Notes under the pieces: generated by a model
Told to the model about the DNA's origin: nothing
The model's input: the letters and a program-made list of their open reading frames with translations, nothing else
The model's database searches: none
Assembly (NCBI RefSeq): GCF_050337105.1
Contig: NZ_JAKJSQ010000027.1
Location: forward strand, 1-52,141
DNA: 52,141 bases
DNA from: Aliivibrio_A kagoshimensis
Lineage (GTDB): Bacteria > Pseudomonadota > Gammaproteobacteria > Enterobacterales > Vibrionaceae
Reading direction: 5' to 3'
Shown here: positions 17,844 through 26,477 of the stretch, piece by piece
How positions within the stretch are numbered: the stretch's first letter is position 1
How the letters are laid out: every line of letters starts with the position of its first letter
Made by a program: the position numbers and the translations under genes

Positions 17844-18977
17844 ATGACTATTATCCTTAGCACCGAACAGTCAATGTCGATGGATTTACAGACTAAACAA
17901 GTTGAATCTCTTTCATATTGGCAATTAATTAGAGCACGTTTTAAACGCAATCGTTACGCAATGTTTGGCTTATTTAGCTGTGCTTTCATTGTAATAATGG
18001 CCGTTTTTTCAGGGTTTATATCCCCTTATTCAGCACAAACTAAAGATAGAATTGCGCTGTATTCTCCCCCGCAAATGGTGCGAATCTATGATGTGCAATC
18101 TGGGTTTAGCCGCCCCTTTGTCTATGCTTTTGTCGAAACATTTGATGAAGAGACATACGAAATAACGTTCACCCCTGCACAAGATAAAAAAGTGATTATA
18201 GAGCTTTTTAGTAAAGGGGATACTTGGACTTTTTTAGGCATGGAGTTTGAAACACACTTGTTTGGCGGCGCTCAAGGGGAGCCTGTCCATTTACTTGGTA
18301 CTGATAATTTAGGCCGAGATCTGTTTTCACGAATGGTGCACGGTACACGAATCACCTTGCTGATGGCGATGTCTGTCATGCTCTGTGCTTGTGTGATAGG
18401 TACATTGGTAGGTGTTTCATCGGGGTATTTTGGCGGACGCTACGATCTTGTCGTACAGCGCGTCGTAGAATTTATTAAGTCTTTCCCCGATCTGCCTTTG
18501 TACTTAGCATTAGTGGCGATATTACCGAGGCGGGCAGAGCCAATGACAGTATTTGTTATGTTTGCGGCTATTTTAGTGTTACTTCGTTGGTCTGATTTAG
18601 CGCGTGAGTTACGCGGTAAAGTGATGGCGATACGGTCAGTAGAGTACGTACGTGCAGCGGTAGCAGTAGGCGCGAGTGATAACCGAATTATTGGGCGACA
18701 CATTATTCCCAATATGTCCTCGCATATTATTGTTTGGGCCACTTACACGTTACCTGAAATCATCTTATTGGAAAGCTTTTTATCTTTTCTAGGCGTCGGT
18801 GTACAAGCACCAATGGTTTCGTGGGGAACGTTGTTAAACCAAATACGTGATTTCCAATCTTTTTCAGCAGCACCTTGGTTGCTTGCTCCTGTTGGTTTTA
18901 TAGTCATCTCAGTATTAGCATTTAATGCATTTGGTGATGGTATGCGCGACGCAATGGATCCTTACTCAAATGACTAA
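17844..18977 (+). CDS. ABC importer permease, DppC/AgpC type
   Basis: Second membrane subunit, 377 residues. The N-terminal cytoplasmic stretch and first helix (RARFKRNRYAMFGLFSCAFI) belong to the OppC N-terminal domain. A roughly 90-residue periplasmic insert follows, then the core with GTDNLGRDLFSRMVHGTRI and the coupling loop YVRAAVAVGASDNRIIGRHI. The ATG starts immediately after the previous stop codon (TAA-ATG). Its end overlaps the ATPase gene by eight bases (ATGACTAA). The arrangement shows a single tightly coupled operon. Confidence 0.9.
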   Translation: MTIILSTEQSMSMDLQTKQVESLSYWQLIRARFKRNRYAMFGLFSCAFIVIMAVFSGFISPYSAQTKDRIALYSPPQMVRIYDVQSGFSRPFVYAFVETFDEETYEITFTPAQDKKVIIELFSKGDTWTFLGMEFETHLFGGAQGEPVHLLGTDNLGRDLFSRMVHGTRITLLMAMSVMLCACVIGTLVGVSSGYFGGRYDLVVQRVVEFIKSFPDLPLYLALVAILPRRAEPMTVFVMFAAILVLLRWSDLARELRGKVMAIRSVEYVRAAVAVGASDNRIIGRHIIPNMSSHIIVWATYTLPEIILLESFLSFLGVGVQAPMVSWGTLLNQIRDFQSFSAAPWLLAPVGFIVISVLAFNAFGDGMRDAMDPYSND

Positions 18978-20580
18978 TAAATTACTTAAAATTGAAAATG
19001 TAGAAGTTGCATTTAGCACGGTGACAGGCATACGCCACGCGGTGAAAAATGTCAGTTACTCTCTGGAACGAGGGGAAACACTCGCCGTAGTCGGAGAGTC
19101 CGGTTCCGGAAAGTCTGTGACTGCTCGCGCCATAATGGGGATGTTAGCACCCAATGCTATTGTGGGGGCTGGTACCAATATTTATTTTGAAGGAGAAAAT
19201 TTAGCGCACTATAGTGATCTGCAGATGCAGCATTTGCGAGGTAATCGTATTGCGATGATTTTCCAGGAGCCTCTAACAAGCCTTAATCCAATTTTTCGTA
19301 TTGGTGACCAAGTGGCGGAGATTATCAGTTCTCATCGAAAAACAGATAAAAAAGCGCTGAAACAAGAAGTCATAAAATTATTGACCGAAGTCCAGTTGCC
19401 CAATCCAGAAATACGCTATTCGCAATACCCGCACGAAATGTCAGGAGGGCAACGGCAGCGAGTAATGATCGCAATGGCACTCGCCAATAGCCCTGATCTG
19501 TTAATTGCAGATGAACCAACCACGGCATTGGATGTGACGGTGCAGGCTGAGATCCTTACTTTACTCAAGGAGCTGCAGGTACGCCATAATATGGGGGTTA
19601 TTCTCATTACTCACGATCTTACCGTGGTAAAAAAAATCTCTGACAATATGGTGGTGATGCGCGCTGGTGAAGTGGTTGAATCAGGAGTAACCGAGCAGGT
19701 TTTTCGCGATCCACAACACCCTTATACCCAACATTTAATTAGCTCAGAGCCTAAAGGGCGGCCTGATCCAATCGCAATAAATGCGCCAGAGGTGATGGTA
19801 GCGCAGGATGTTAGGGTGGTATATCAAATGAAGCATGGTGGATTTTTTAGTCGTAAAAACCATCAGATAATTGCCTCTAATGATGTCAGTGCCACTATCC
19901 ACGCTGGAGAAACGTTGGGTATTGTGGGGGAATCAGGTTCCGGAAAAACCACGTTTGGAATGTCGCTTATTAAACTTTGCGAAACACAAGGTGGAGAAAT
20001 TTCTTTTCAAGGACAACGTATTGATGGCTTTAATCGAGAACAAATGCGACCGCTTCGTCCGCGTGTTCAAGTTGTCTTTCAAGACCCTTTTTCTTCTCTA
20101 AATCCACGTATGATAATTCGCCAAATTATTGAAGAGGGATTAATCATAAATAAGATTGGTAGGAGCAGTGCTGAACGCGAGCAGCTGATCAAAAATGCCT
20201 TAGATGATGTACAAATGCCACATGACTCAATGGAGCGTTTTGCGCATGAATTCTCTGGAGGGCAGCGGCAACGATTAGCGATAGCGAGAGCTTTAGTGCT
20301 GCGACCAGAGTTTATTCTACTCGATGAGCCAACCTCAGCACTTGATTTGTCGATACAAGCTCAAATAATTGATCTATTGAGAGATTTACGCCGTAAGCAT
20401 GATTTGAGTTACCTCTTTATCAGTCATGATTTAAAGGTTGTGCAGGCACTTTGTCACAACGTTGTGGTAATGCAAGACGGTTGTGTTGTGGAGCGGGGGC
20501 CTACAGAGCAAGTATTGACTAATCCCCAACAGGAATACACCAAAAAATTAGTGGCTGCCGCTTTCAATATTGTTGCTTAG
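18970..20580 (+). CDS. Fused double ABC ATPase (DppD-DppF type)
   Basis: Energises the importer with two ATPase domains in one chain of 536 residues. Domain 1 has Walker A GESGSGKSVTAR, signature MSGGQRQRV and Walker B LLIADEPTTALD. Domain 2 has GESGSGKTTFG, FSGGQRQRL and FILLDEPTSALD. In Dpp/Opp systems these are two separate proteins; fusions such as GsiA and YejF are known. Both sites are intact, so both should hydrolyse ATP. The ATG at 18970 overlaps the permease stop; an open frame to 18925 lies inside the permease gene and is discarded. It is followed directly by melA. Confidence 0.92.
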   Translation: MTNKLLKIENVEVAFSTVTGIRHAVKNVSYSLERGETLAVVGESGSGKSVTARAIMGMLAPNAIVGAGTNIYFEGENLAHYSDLQMQHLRGNRIAMIFQEPLTSLNPIFRIGDQVAEIISSHRKTDKKALKQEVIKLLTEVQLPNPEIRYSQYPHEMSGGQRQRVMIAMALANSPDLLIADEPTTALDVTVQAEILTLLKELQVRHNMGVILITHDLTVVKKISDNMVVMRAGEVVESGVTEQVFRDPQHPYTQHLISSEPKGRPDPIAINAPEVMVAQDVRVVYQMKHGGFFSRKNHQIIASNDVSATIHAGETLGIVGESGSGKTTFGMSLIKLCETQGGEISFQGQRIDGFNREQMRPLRPRVQVVFQDPFSSLNPRMIIRQIIEEGLIINKIGRSSAEREQLIKNALDDVQMPHDSMERFAHEFSGGQRQRLAIARALVLRPEFILLDEPTSALDLSIQAQIIDLLRDLRRKHDLSYLFISHDLKVVQALCHNVVVMQDGCVVERGPTEQVLTNPQQEYTKKLVAAAFNIVA

Positions 20581-20655
20581 ATGAAAACCACTTTCCCTTG
20601 TAATAAACATTATGAATTTGGCGTTAAGCCAATTGTATATATAGGAACAAGAAAA

Positions 20656-22023
20656 ATGACTAAATACCCTAAAATAACGTTTGTTGGTGCAGGTTCTACC
20701 GTGTTCATGCGCAATTTGATCGGCGATATTTTACAACAAAAAGCACTAGGCGGCGCACACGTTGCACTACTAGATATCAACGAAGATCGTCTGGAAGAAT
20801 CAGCAGCTATCGCTAATCGCATGATAAGTACATTAGGAGTTACCGCTAAAATCACTACTCATACTAATCAACGTGAGGGGTTGCAAGGTGCTGATTTTGT
20901 TATTGTTGCATTTCAAATAGGGGGTTATGATCCTTGTACCATCACCGATTTTGATGTACCTAAAGAGTTTGGTTTGCGCCAGACTATTGCGGATACATTA
21001 GGTATAGGTGGCATTATGCGAGGTCTGCGAACTGTTCCACATTTATGGTCAGTATGTGACGATATGATGCAAGTGTGTCCAGATGCCGTGCTACTTCAAT
21101 ATGTGAACCCAATGGCAATTAATACATGGGCGATAGCAAGGAAATACCCACAGATTAAGCAAGTCGGTTTATGCCATTCTGTGCAGCATACTGCTGATTC
21201 CTTAGCCATTGATTTAGGTCTTGATGTCGACAAGTTTCGCTACCGTTGCGCAGGGATAAATCATATTGCGTTTTTCTTATCTTTCGAAGAGATATTAGAC
21301 AATGGCGAATATCGTGATTTGTATCCTAAATTATTAGAAGGATATGAAAAGGGTCAGTACCCGACGCCTGAAAGCTTATACAGTGAGCGTTGCCCTAACT
21401 TAATTCGCTATGAAATGTTAAAACGTTTAGGCTATTTTGTAACGGAGAGCTCTGAACACTTTGCTGAATATGTCCCTTGGTTTATAAAAGAGGGACGTGA
21501 AGATATTTTAGAAAAATTTGGTATTCCTTTAGATGAATATCCAACACGTTGTATTGAGCAAATTGAAGGATGGAAAAAAGAGAGTGAGGAGCTTAAAAGT
21601 TCTGACAATCTAGAAGTGAAACAAAGTGATGAGTATGCCTCGCAAATCATCAACTCAGTATGGACAGGTGTACCTTCGGTTATCTATGGCAATGTTGCTA
21701 ACACAGGGCTAATTACCTCATTACCGGAAGGCTGCGCTGTTGAAGTACCTTGCTTGGTTGATCGCAATGGGGTTCAACCTACCTATATCGGCAAGCTTCC
21801 TCCGCAGTTAAGCGCGATTATGCAATCGAGTGTGAGTGTTCAAGAACTCGTTATTGAAGCGTTGATGACAGAAAATCCAGAGCACATTTACCATGCTGCA
21901 ATGATGGATCCTCATACTGCTGCTGAACTTGACCTTGACCAAATATGGGCAATGGTTGACCGGTTACGAGAAGCGCATCATGATTGGTTGCCAGCGTGGG
22001 CACAATTAGATACGAAGGTGTAG
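20656..22023 (+). CDS. melA: Alpha-galactosidase MelA (glycoside hydrolase family 4)
   Basis: Splits melibiose and related alpha-galactosides in the cytoplasm by the NAD+- and Mn2+-dependent redox mechanism of GH4. The 455 residues closely follow E. coli MelA: NAD-binding ITFVGAGSTVF, then VVAFQIGGYDPCT-like text, VNPMAINTW, the metal-ligand cysteine in GLCHSVQ and histidine in CAGINHIAF, and the near-identical end YHAAMMDPHTAAELD. The ATG at 20656 (with AGGA upstream) matches the E. coli start. The frame is also open from an ATG at 20581 directly after the ATPase stop, which would add 25 unmatched residues. It is the last gene of the operon. Confidence 0.95.
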   Translation: MTKYPKITFVGAGSTVFMRNLIGDILQQKALGGAHVALLDINEDRLEESAAIANRMISTLGVTAKITTHTNQREGLQGADFVIVAFQIGGYDPCTITDFDVPKEFGLRQTIADTLGIGGIMRGLRTVPHLWSVCDDMMQVCPDAVLLQYVNPMAINTWAIARKYPQIKQVGLCHSVQHTADSLAIDLGLDVDKFRYRCAGINHIAFFLSFEEILDNGEYRDLYPKLLEGYEKGQYPTPESLYSERCPNLIRYEMLKRLGYFVTESSEHFAEYVPWFIKEGREDILEKFGIPLDEYPTRCIEQIEGWKKESEELKSSDNLEVKQSDEYASQIINSVWTGVPSVIYGNVANTGLITSLPEGCAVEVPCLVDRNGVQPTYIGKLPPQLSAIMQSSVSVQELVIEALMTENPEHIYHAAMMDPHTAAELDLDQIWAMVDRLREAHHDWLPAWAQLDTKV

Positions 22024-22082
22024 TGCAAACTGATCTCATATGGTAATGGTCAGAGGTGATACTGCCAACAAGCAGAGATGCA

Positions 22083-22104
22083 AAGGCTCCATCTAGGGAG
22101 CCTT
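22083..22104. terminator. Hairpin between melA and the EF-hand gene
   Basis: AAGGCTCC (22083-22090) pairs with GGAGCCTT (22097-22104) across a 6-base loop. It lies between the converging melA and EF-hand genes. The following GAAAATCCGTTTT lacks a clean T-run, so it is a weak terminator candidate. Confidence 0.5.
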
Positions 22105-22176
22105 GAAAATCCGTTTTAGTGGTGAATATAATTAACTTGTCTGATCAAACGATACTGTGAAAAGAGTTACTCGGCG

Positions 22177-22644
22177 CTATTTGTTCTTGCCTTTACCTTT
22201 GTTGTTCTCTTTATTGCCTCCACGATTGTTTCCATTATTCCTTTGACCGTCACTACTGCTACTTGCTCCTTCATCACTTTTTCTCTCTCCACTGCCATTC
22301 CCAGGGTTGGAGTATTTGCTGTGCGCCGCTAGTTCCTCTTCGGTAATGATTCCATCTTTATCCTTATCAAATGAGGCAAACGCGCTCATTTTGCTTTTTT
22401 CTTCGCTTTCTTCGCCATCATCAGGTGAGCCGGGGTCGCCTGGATTCTCAGGCTCTTCTTGTTCTTTTCCTCGGTATAAATCTAGCTCTTCTTGGTCAAT
22501 GACACCATCACCATTGGTATCAACACTGTCAAACGAAGGCGGTATATGCTTTCCGTTATTGTCATTTTCTTCTTCTTCACTGGCCATGCTGTTAAAGGAT
22601 AACGTGGTGGCAAATAGCATTAGCCCGAGTGCGTATCTGTTCAT
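22177..22644 (-). CDS. Secreted EF-hand calcium-binding protein
   Basis: A 155-residue exported protein. The signal peptide ends FNSMA at residue 21. Two textbook EF-hand loops follow: DTNGDGVIDQEE at 42-53 and DKDKDGIITEEE at 93-104, each with acidic ligands at positions 1, 3, 5 and 12. An acidic Pro/Gly/Glu linker joins them, and the last 40 residues are a low-complexity Gly/Asn/Lys/Ser tail. It probably binds calcium in the periplasm or outside the cell. The acidic middle and basic tail give it a strongly split charge. It is a single gene, convergent with melA and with no obvious functional link to it. Role unknown. Confidence 0.8.
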   Translation of the reverse strand: MNRYALGLMLFATTLSFNSMASEEEENDNNGKHIPPSFDSVDTNGDGVIDQEELDLYRGKEQEEPENPGDPGSPDDGEESEEKSKMSAFASFDKDKDGIITEEELAAHSKYSNPGNGSGERKSDEGASSSSDGQRNNGNNRGGNKENNKGKGKNK

Positions 22645-22742
22645 AAGTTGATCCTATCTGTGCTTCTCATAGGTAATACTATTAAGTGTAGTTATTTATT
22701 GATGGTTTACTCATTAATATTGAGTTGCCTCTGTTTCAAATA

Positions 22743-22774
22743 AAAAACCTCAACAGAGATTGAAGAGGTTTTTG
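22743..22774 (-). terminator. Terminator of the PTS_EIIC_2-like gene
   Basis: The minus strand reads AACCTC-TTCAATCTCTGTT-GAGGTTTTTT, a 6-bp outer stem with a CAA/TTG inner pairing, then a T-run. It is 37 bases past the stop codon. The plus-strand reading also ends in TTTTT, so it can work in both directions. Confidence 0.75.
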
Positions 22775-22810
22775 TGACAGGCAATTTACGAAGTAAATTC
22801 TATATGGCAA

Positions 22811-23833
22811 TTACCCATTAACAAACTGTTGCAGCGGCACGCGTTGTTGTAAGAAAGTACGATAGATTTTAACGCCTATGATACCGCCAATTAAGCCGGC
22901 GATAGCAGCGGCAGCGGCAGCCATAAACAGTGTTGAGGGTGGATTGAACGCAATGGATGCCAACAGGCCGGGGATCGGTGCGGCACTGCCAGGTGCGTCA
23001 TTAACGATACCAAAATAGGCGGCAATGGTTCCCGCGAAAGCCCCTCCGATAAAGTTAGACATGAACACAGGAACAGGGTTTCGCGTGACGATATGAGCTT
23101 GTGTTAGCGGTTCTAACATGACACTGGCGGTATTGCAGGACTTTCCTAGTTTCAGAGCATGGAAAACATAACCATTGGTAAATGATCCCCCCACACAGGC
23201 CATAGCAGCAATACCCATTGGTAGACCCGTTAACCCAAGCATGGCGGTTAATGCCATGGAACTCAGTGGCGAGGTACACACCATTTTGATTAAGCCCCCT
23301 AATAAAAATCCCATGACAAGTGGAGATAACGAGGTTGCCTCAGTGATCATGTTGGCCAGTGTGCCCATTAACATGTCAAGGGCTGGGCTGATAAAGAAAC
23401 CCAGTAATCGTGCAAGTGGAGCAATAATTAACACTCCAGCGATAACATCAATCCCTTCCGGTAAATATCGTTTAAATAGCGGGGTAATAAACGAGAACAG
23501 GTATCCGACAATGAAGCCTTCTAGAATCCCTAGATGCAACATTGCTAAGCCGGTGACCATTGCAAAGACAGGTTGCACCCCAACGCGTAACATCACTAAG
23601 GTAGCGGCAGCGACTCCGCCCATACCACCTATTAAGTTCCCAAATTCAGACAGGTAGCCAATGCCTAATAGGTTACCCATAACATATTTGTGTATTGCTT
23701 CAACCAGAAAAGTAGCAATAGCGGCATCTGCTAAACCACTCATGGCTGCGCTGCCATGAGGGGCTTTAAAACTGAACAGTGAAAATAGGGCGAGAGCAAC
23801 TAATAATGCGGTGATTCCTAAAATAATTTCCAT
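22811..23833 (-). CDS. PfoR-like PTS_EIIC_2 family membrane protein
   Basis: Integral membrane protein of 340 residues with about nine or ten hydrophobic segments, rich in glycine and alanine. It resembles the PTS_EIIC_2 family (PF13303), which includes the Clostridium PfoR regulator and is often annotated as a PTS sugar IIC component. Recognisable stretches are GFLLGGLIKMVCTSPLSSMAL and VGGSFTNGYVFHALKLGKS (each part of the family core). No EIIA or EIIB domain or gene is next to it, so real PTS transport is doubtful from context. The ATG at 23833 follows AAGGAAACACG, a good ribosome site. Single gene with its own terminator. Substrate unknown. Confidence 0.75.
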   Translation of the reverse strand: MEIILGITALLVALALFSLFSFKAPHGSAAMSGLADAAIATFLVEAIHKYVMGNLLGIGYLSEFGNLIGGMGGVAAATLVMLRVGVQPVFAMVTGLAMLHLGILEGFIVGYLFSFITPLFKRYLPEGIDVIAGVLIIAPLARLLGFFISPALDMLMGTLANMITEATSLSPLVMGFLLGGLIKMVCTSPLSSMALTAMLGLTGLPMGIAAMACVGGSFTNGYVFHALKLGKSCNTASVMLEPLTQAHIVTRNPVPVFMSNFIGGAFAGTIAAYFGIVNDAPGSAAPIPGLLASIAFNPPSTLFMAAAAAAIAGLIGGIIGVKIYRTFLQQRVPLQQFVNG

Positions 23834-24223
23834 CGTGTTTCCTTATCATTTCGGTGTATTTAAAGATAAATAGCACCATTAACCGATAATATTCAGTGTT
23901 GATATAGATTCAGTAGCAAAATAGGGAATTAGAGCCGGGATCGGGAATAGACAGGATAAAACGAATGGAGTAGTGGAGTGGGGTGGAAAGACGTTGATGG
24001 CTATGCAAACTGCTAGCATCAAAATTAACTCAATATATGTTCATAATAGGTCACCATGTTCGAATTAATCGGGTGAAGAACAAAAAGACATTGCGTAACA
24101 AAGGCACTCTATCACAGCATAAAATTCTGGTTTTTGAACCTGGTCATATTTCAATCTAACGTTACTCTATTTCGAATATACGATGTAATAGTAACCACTT
24201 AACCCGATTTATTTATTTTCAGC
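23834..24223. other. Gene-free stretch before tRNA-Leu copy 2
   Basis: About 390 bases with no reading frame of coding quality, no repeat and no hairpin with a T-run. It must hold the promoter of the minus-strand PTS_EIIC_2-like gene at its left end; no convincing -35/-10 pair was picked out. Confidence 0.5.
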
Positions 24224-24251
24224 TTGACGATTTTTTTCAATCCGTTAAAGT
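24224..24251 (+). promoter_or_regulatory. Promoter of tRNA-Leu copy 2
   Basis: TTGACG (24224-24229), a 16-base gap, then TAAAGT (24246-24251). The -10 surroundings (AATCCGTTAAAGTACG) resemble those before tRNA-Cys. The start would be about 90 bases before the tRNA, so a processed leader is expected. Confidence 0.55.
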
Positions 24252-24349
24252 ACGTTCCGTTCTCACACAATGTACAGAGACGAAGAATTTTACGAAAATT
24301 GGAATTCATCAAGAAAGTTGGTGCCGATTATCGCAATCAAGAATTGCGT

Positions 24350-24436
24350 GCCCTGGTGGTGGAATTGGTAGACACAAGGGATTTAAAATCCCTCGGCGTT
24401 CGCGCTGTGCCGGTTCAAGTCCGGCCCGGGGCACCA
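24350..24436 (+). tRNA. tRNA-Leu (TAA), copy 2
   Basis: Complete 87-nt gene, identical over its full length to the copy at 13296-13382, with encoded CCA and anticodon TAA. It stands alone here, with its own terminator. Downstream sequences of the two copies differ completely. Confidence 0.97.
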
Positions 24437-24449
24437 TGCTTATAAGAGA

Positions 24450-24479
24450 GGCTTACCTTAACGGTAAGCCTTTTTTTTT
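24450..24479 (+). terminator. Terminator of tRNA-Leu copy 2
   Basis: GGCTTACC (24450-24457) pairs with GGTAAGCC (24463-24470), loop TTAAC, followed by nine T residues. A strong, classic terminator. Confidence 0.92.
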
Positions 24480-24607
24480 GATTTTTTGACAAAAAGGTTT
24501 TAATACTTTTTAATTATTATTTCATTACTTAGACATACGTAATTTAAAAAATGAGATTTTATGCTTAAACTTAGGAGAGGCAATACCACTCAAGAAAGGT
24601 AGAGTTG

Positions 24608-26449
24608 ATGTTAGATGAGGCTCAATCTGATTCATTGATTAGAAAGGTCACAGATAAATATCGATTACCATTGGTAGGTAATAAATCGCACTATTTTATG
24701 ATGGGTGTTTTTGTACTTTTATTAAGTATAGTTAGCCTCATATTGAACAACTTACATGATGATCCTTTATCAAAATCTCTTTATCTGCTGTTCCCCGTGT
24801 TACTCCTAACTGCTCGTTTTCATCCTAAAATGACGATAAAAAAAGTCACCTCTATCTCGGCGCTAATGATCGTATTGGTTCTGGGGATCTTGGATCCTGT
24901 CGATGTGGAAGAGATAGAAGAAGCGTTTATCTTTATTCCGCTATTGTACATTATGATCTTTCCACACTCTCTGTGGCCTATTATGGTGGCTTTCCTGCTA
25001 TTGCTTACCTACTTACCAACGATAGGTGCACATGATATTTATGATTTTATTGAAGATTGTGCGGAAATAGTACTGATTAGTACGTTTGCGGGAGTCATGT
25101 CCTTTTTTCAACATAAATCGAAACGTCAGGCTCAATACTTTCAAATGCAGAGTTTAACTGATGATTTAACCTCAATTTTAAACAGAAAAGCATTCAACCA
25201 AGATATTCAAAGCCACGCTCAGCAGTGGCAGGTGAATCGACACTATCAGTTTGCACTGATCATTGTTGATCTTGATGACTTTAAAAGAGTGAACGATCAA
25301 TATGGTCACCATGCAGGGGATGAGTTGCTTATTGCCGTGGTGAATCGATATCTACATTTTCTACAATCTGGAATGACACTGTATCGGTTAGGGGGAGATG
25401 AGTTCTGTATATTGGTTCATCAGGGTAGTCAGAGCCAAAAGGTATCGATAAAAGATCGAGTACATACGTTAGTGGAGACTCTTCACGAGAGCGAGAAACA
25501 AAATTATCGGTTGGAGTGTGGCTCCCACAAGATCACGCCAACGATTGGAGTGTCATTTTTTCCAGAAGATACAACCAATACTGAGTTGTTAAATCGTAAT
25601 GCTGATTTGGCTATGTACTCAATCAAAAAAATGGGGAAAAACGGATACGCCTACTACAAAAGAGAGATGTTTGAGCGGATATTATATGAGTACGCGATAG
25701 AGAAAAAGCTACGTACCGCCATCAAAGAGCAGCAATTTTACTTGGTTTATCAACCTCAATTAAGCTTAACCAGCGGAGCGATTATTGGGGTTGAAGCTCT
25801 GTTACGTTGGCAGGAACCCGAGCTAGGTTTTGTCAGTCCCGCGGATTTCATTCCGATCGCTGAAAGTTCAGGAAGCATTGTCCCAATCGGTGAGTGGGTA
25901 TTAAAGGAGGCGTGTGCACAGCTTGCTCTTTGGCAAAAAAGCATGCCGCACATTCATATGTCAGTAAACCTTTCGGCGGTACAGGTACATCAAGATAATT
26001 TGGTTGCTATGGTTACCGATATCATCAGTAACAGTGGTATTGACCCAAACTGGTTAGAGCTCGAGTTGACTGAGACAGCAATGATGAGTTCACCAGAAGA
26101 ACACATTAATAAGCTTCATGCATTGAGCAAAATGGGTATTAAGCTGGCGATTGATGATTTTGGTGTTGCCTATTCCTCTTTGGCGTATTTAACTAAATTA
26201 CCGATAAATACTTTAAAAATTGATAAGAGCTTTGTTGATAATTGTAAAACCAGTCATCAAGATAGAATGATCGTTCGTACCATCGTTCAACTAAGCAAAA
26301 ACCTCCATTTGTCAACGGTTGCAGAAGGGGTTGAAGATGATGAGCAGCGTAAGATATTACATCAAGAGGGCGCAGATTTTTTCCAAGGTTACCTGTTCTC
26401 TAAACCCGTCTCACCAGAAGATATTGAAGCGTTAATTAACAGCCAGTAA
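24608..26449 (+). CDS. Membrane GGDEF-EAL cyclic di-GMP enzyme
   Basis: Bifunctional-type cyclic di-GMP protein of 613 residues. About six N-terminal hydrophobic helices (residues 27-170) anchor it. The GGDEF domain (about 180-340) keeps RLGGDEF but has QSGM where the inhibitory RxxD site would be. The EAL domain (about 360-605) has every catalytic marker: GVEALLRW, VNLSAVQ, LELTET, IDDFG, TLKIDKSF, AEGVED and QGYLFSKP. Sequence therefore predicts phosphodiesterase capability and possibly synthase too; which dominates cannot be told. The ATG at 24608 was chosen over a TTG at 24605, with AAGG upstream. It is preceded by the tRNA-Leu terminator. Confidence 0.92.
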   Translation: MLDEAQSDSLIRKVTDKYRLPLVGNKSHYFMMGVFVLLLSIVSLILNNLHDDPLSKSLYLLFPVLLLTARFHPKMTIKKVTSISALMIVLVLGILDPVDVEEIEEAFIFIPLLYIMIFPHSLWPIMVAFLLLLTYLPTIGAHDIYDFIEDCAEIVLISTFAGVMSFFQHKSKRQAQYFQMQSLTDDLTSILNRKAFNQDIQSHAQQWQVNRHYQFALIIVDLDDFKRVNDQYGHHAGDELLIAVVNRYLHFLQSGMTLYRLGGDEFCILVHQGSQSQKVSIKDRVHTLVETLHESEKQNYRLECGSHKITPTIGVSFFPEDTTNTELLNRNADLAMYSIKKMGKNGYAYYKREMFERILYEYAIEKKLRTAIKEQQFYLVYQPQLSLTSGAIIGVEALLRWQEPELGFVSPADFIPIAESSGSIVPIGEWVLKEACAQLALWQKSMPHIHMSVNLSAVQVHQDNLVAMVTDIISNSGIDPNWLELELTETAMMSSPEEHINKLHALSKMGIKLAIDDFGVAYSSLAYLTKLPINTLKIDKSFVDNCKTSHQDRMIVRTIVQLSKNLHLSTVAEGVEDDEQRKILHQEGADFFQGYLFSKPVSPEDIEALINSQ

Positions 26450-26467
26450 GAGCAATTTTTACTGGCT
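26441..26467. terminator. Hairpin at the end of the GGDEF-EAL gene
   Basis: AGCCAGTAA (26441-26449, including the stop codon) pairs with TTACTGGCT (26459-26467), a 9-bp perfect stem. It lies between converging genes. No T-run follows on either strand, so it is a candidate bidirectional terminator or mRNA end-protecting hairpin. Confidence 0.45.
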
Positions 26468-26477
26468 GATCACAATG

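Noticed and set aside
23175..23657. 160-codon plus-strand frame opposite the PfoR-like gene
   Set aside because: Composition follows from the Gly/Ala-rich gene on the other strand; no recognisable protein features.
13286..24436. Classical integrative element using tRNA-Leu as attachment site
   Set aside because: The repeat is a full tRNA gene rather than a 3' fragment, and no integrase, excisionase, phage or conjugation gene lies between the copies.
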